From: Ectocarpus siliculosus
Lineage: Eukaryota; Sar; Phaeophyceae; Ectocarpales; Ectocarpaceae
Reading direction: 5' to 3'
Assembly (NCBI GenBank): GCA_000310025.1
Contig: FN649727.1
Span: 5,556,027 to 5,620,026, forward strand
DNA: 64,000 bases
The position numbers and the translations under genes are program-made. Positions 61,001 through 64,000 of this stretch are shown here, one piece after another. Within the stretch, counting starts at the first letter, position 1. The number at the start of each line of letters is the position of its first letter. The notes below the pieces were generated by a model. That model searched no databases and was not told the origin of the DNA. It saw nothing but the letters and a program-made list of their open reading frames with translations.

Positions 61001-63974
61001 AATTGCGTAGCCCCTCCCCCTGCCCCACCCCCGTTTCTGCCTCACCCCTCCTGCCCGCCCTCCGTTTATCCTATTACCTTGTCAGTCAGTCAAAAGGACG
61101 TGCGTGCAAATGAACCGCGGGGGCGACATGAGGAAAAGAGAAAACGGAACAAAGGCAAGCTATTTAGAAGGGCGTTGCAAACACGTCTAAATTTACCTGC
61201 TCCGCTTGAGACCGTAGCTGCAGCTCTGCCTCCCGTGCAACCGCTTCCGCTAGCTCGTGCTGAGCAAACGTCTGGTTTTTGTCCATCCCGTGGAGGGTTC
61301 CAGCGGGAGGAAACGCGAACGTGTGGGGCGGGGCGCGCGGGGGGGGGGGGTAAGGACTCGATGCATTCAAGGAGACTCACAACGTTACCCTGACCTCTCT
61401 ACGGAAGACGTGGGGCGACATTTACCAAAACACCGGCAGAACAAGCAGCAGGCGCCGGCCGGCTATTGCGACGAAATGCTGCTCTGCTGCTACAACTCTT
61501 GCGGGTGCTGCCACTGGCCGGCACTGTTGTTGTTGCTCAGGTGTGTGTGTGTGTCGCGGACCTGCTTATCTCGGAGCGCTTTGAGAGCCCACTCCGCCGC
61601 CTTGGTCTTGCCCTCCCACTCCCGCCGCAGAGCCGCCTCCCTTCGAGACTGCTCCTCCATCTTAGATTCCGCCGCGGTAGCCCCATGCTCCGCTCGCCTG
61701 ATTCGACGACACCAAACGATTGTCAAACAATTTTCAGTTTAAGGCTGATACGACAACAACTTTGGCAAGTTCTGTTCATGCATAGGCCATCGATCGCGAA
61801 TACCCCGTACGGACGTGGTGGCGCCAGACAAGATCACCAAAAACAAAAAGTCGCAAATGCTTCAAAGATATGAAATGCTTCAAAGATGCCCATGATGTAA
61901 CTAACGCACAGAATAAAACTAATGTTGAACCTCTCCTTGGGCTCTTAAGGAACTGTTCTCTCTCTCTCTCTCTCTCTCTCAATTAACGACAGACACGCCG
62001 CGCCCGCCGCAGCTGCCCCCCCTCGTACAAAGCAATAGAACTCTCAACATCACACCTCGTCCCCTCGCGAGACAACTATCACACAAGCCACAAACAACTG
62101 GGCGCACCACCATCACAAACTCGAAGCACGACCAACAAACAGCACGTCAAAAAACTACCTACACACATCCACCCACAATCCGCGGCGGCACTCAAGCATT
62201 CCTTACAGGGAAAAAAAAAAAATCTCACCGGAGCTCGTCTCGCCGTGCCCTTAGTTCCTCCCCGCTCTCCCTCTTCCGCCCGAGGGCCTCCCGCTGCTCC
62301 CTCTCTAAGCGCCCCAGCTCGCCCACCAGGTCGGCCTTATCCCGAGCCAGCTCTAGCGACCGGCGAGCGACCGTCGCCTCCCTCTGAGACCTGGTCAGCT
62401 GCGCCTCTGCTACTGTCTGGGACACCCGGAGGATCTCCCCGCGCTCGTGGATGATGTTGGGCGAAACGGGCTGTCCGCATGTGTGGCAGGCACCCTTTGG
62501 GCGGGATTGGGGGAGGGACGGTAACAAGCAAACCGGTTGAGTGATCTGGTGCCCTGCAGGTCTTGGTTGAGAATAAAGTTGCAACAGATTGGGTGCGCCG
62601 CTCTCCCCCGTCTTCCTTCTGCATCTCTCACGCCAATCCGTTCGTTCGACCCCCGTCAAAACCACTCTATTCCGATCATCAACCCTAACGCTCCTCTGCG
62701 ACCACTTAGCATCTTGCTCTTGCGTCGCTATTACTCCGCTCAGCACGGATGTACTCACTTACAACTCGCGACGCTTTCCTTCGTACCTCTACCGGCACTA
62801 ATTTCTCTTTCAACGTCGTACGTATTCATCCACCTATTAACGCTGCTCGCCGCCCCCAACCAACCCAACGCCCCACCCCCATCAACAGCGCCACCGCTCA
62901 CCACCTCTCACTCTACACGTATCCACACCTTGCCGACCACTTCGAGACCCGCGTGCGCCTGGACAGCCTCGGCCGCGTGCCTGAGGGCGGCCTGTGCGTC
63001 CGCGAGAGAGGCTCGCGAGGACGAGGCGAGCCCCTCCGCCCGCTCAACCTCGCGAGACGCCGCAAGCGCCGCCGCTGCTGCGGTCTGGTCCGGGCTCTCC
63101 CCGCCTGATCTGTTGATGCTGGCGAGCTCGGCTGCAACCACCCCCCCCCCCCCCCCCCCCGGTGTAGATTTTTTTGAGTCCGTGTGACAACGGAGCAACG
63201 GCAAGAACGTTGGATGCAAGCGGTATCGGTCTAGAGTTTCCGTTTTGCGAACGGTAGTCGGTGGATAAACAAAAAGGCAAAGGGATAACAATTAAAAGGG
63301 ATTCTCTCTGTGGTCTTCCTCCCGTGTTGACAAGTCCCGGCTGATGATTCCAAAACATAACGAAAGGTGTCAAAAACTGCTGGCTAGAACAGATGGGGAC
63401 ACAACATACACAATTGCGTTGGGCGTACAAGGGTGGAGTAGATCAAGCGAGCACGCAAACGCGTTTCCCGCCAAGCGGTTACACGGCGAAACCAACCAAA
63501 AACGACCGTTCTTCACAAGCGCGCTAACCGGCAGCCTACCTGCTCCTACCACCACCCTGTGCGCAAAGAGTCAATCCCTCTGCCTGCACTGTAAAAAAAA
63601 TCACCCCCAGACACCCGGCGTTTCCGGATAGCACGCACATCGGGTCACGCTTCAAACAACGAACAGAGAAAACACATTTTCCCCGACGAAGCAAAAATCT
63701 CCCACTCGTGGTTTCCCTCGCGGTAATTCTCGACCTACCTACTCAACTTAGCCGCTACGATGCAACGCCCGCCCTCCGGCAGCATCATCACCACCACCAT
63801 CACCACCACTATCGCCCACAAACGCACCCCACAGATCAGGATCCCTTTTTCGCAGCAGTACCAGTTTCTCCTTCACCCCGAGCTCCGCGCGTTCCGAGTC
63901 TGCCAGTGCCGCCTCGCTCCGCTGCACGTCCCGGCGGAGGAAGGAGACGCGCTCTTGTGCCGCCTTCGCCTCGC
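58021..63974 (-). CDS. Rad50/SbcC-type zinc-hook SMC ATPase (5' end missing)
   Basis: C-terminal part of an SMC-like ATPase with a zinc hook; relatives (Rad50, SbcC) pair with a nuclease in DNA end processing. Exons on the minus strand: 63974-63828, 63131-62929, 62494-62229, 61697-61562, 61271-61197, 60504-60357, 59886-59802, 58941-58674, 58456-58352, 58122-58021 (stop TGA), about 511 residues, all phases consistent. The third exon opens with CHTCGQPVS, a CxxC zinc hook, flanked by charged heptad-like coiled-coil arms. Later come RGVQNFVF, the ABC signature LSGGQWRRASLAL, Walker B LLVLDEVLSQLD and a conserved end STILVILQDL. The signature and D-loop differ from canonical eukaryotic RAD50, so this is probably a second, SbcC-like lineage. 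DEV replaces the usual DEP after Walker B. The N-terminal Walker A half lies to the right of the window. Confidence 0.82.
61957..61980. repeat. (TC)n microsatellite in an intron of the zinc-hook ATPase
   Basis: About 24 bp of TC, reading (GA)n on the coding strand, within the intron between the exons ending 62229 and starting 61697. Confidence 0.9.
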
Positions 63975-64000
63975 CTGTCGTATTTTTAGTAGACAAACAA

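Overview
The window is nuclear DNA from an intron-rich eukaryote. Genes are built of short exons (about 50-500 bp) with GT-AG introns mostly of 200-2000 bp, the sequence is full of CT/GA and poly-C/poly-G tracts, and two assembly gaps of exactly 100 N are present. The gene set and the style of the AAA-ATPase family point to a stramenopile, most likely a brown alga of the Ectocarpus type. That assignment is inference from architecture and protein flavour, not from a database match.

Layout: (1) 831-14002, minus strand: MCM4, subunit of the replicative helicase, 18 exons recovered; the final exon lies left of the window. (2) 14404-18919, plus strand: ribosomal protein eS24 (RPS24), four exons, sharing a 401-bp divergent upstream region with MCM4. 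Its second intron carries six copies of a 74-bp hairpin-forming unit. (3) 20205-29991, 33664-43629 and 45998-54689, all plus strand: three consecutive BCS1-like AAA ATPase genes (here A, B, C). B and C lie on a tandem duplication with units of about 12.2 and 11.1 kb. The interiors of the units are nearly identical by eye and their ends are clearly diverged. Gene A is an older paralogue with the same exon plan plus a roughly 250-residue low-complexity insertion inside the ATPase domain. Copy C has a small divergent island that breaks exon 4. Gene B carries two intron insertions absent from C. (4) 58021-63974, minus strand: the 3' part of a zinc-hook SMC ATPase of the Rad50/SbcC type, ten exons, 5' end beyond the window.

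Functionally, MCM4 (replication licensing and unwinding) and the Rad50/SbcC-like protein (DNA end handling, inferred) belong to genome maintenance, RPS24 to translation, and the BCS1-like ATPases probably to membrane- or organelle-associated protein remodelling. No co-regulated pathway is evident, and the local expansion of the ATPase family is the main structural event. The most unusual signals are the repeated hairpin unit in the RPS24 intron, the mosaic identity pattern of the B/C duplication with its broken exon 4, and the low-complexity insertion between Walker B and sensor 1 in copy A. Exon boundaries were set by hand from reading-frame continuity, GT/AG (one GC/AG) sites, phase agreement and paralogue comparison. 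All identity statements are by eye.
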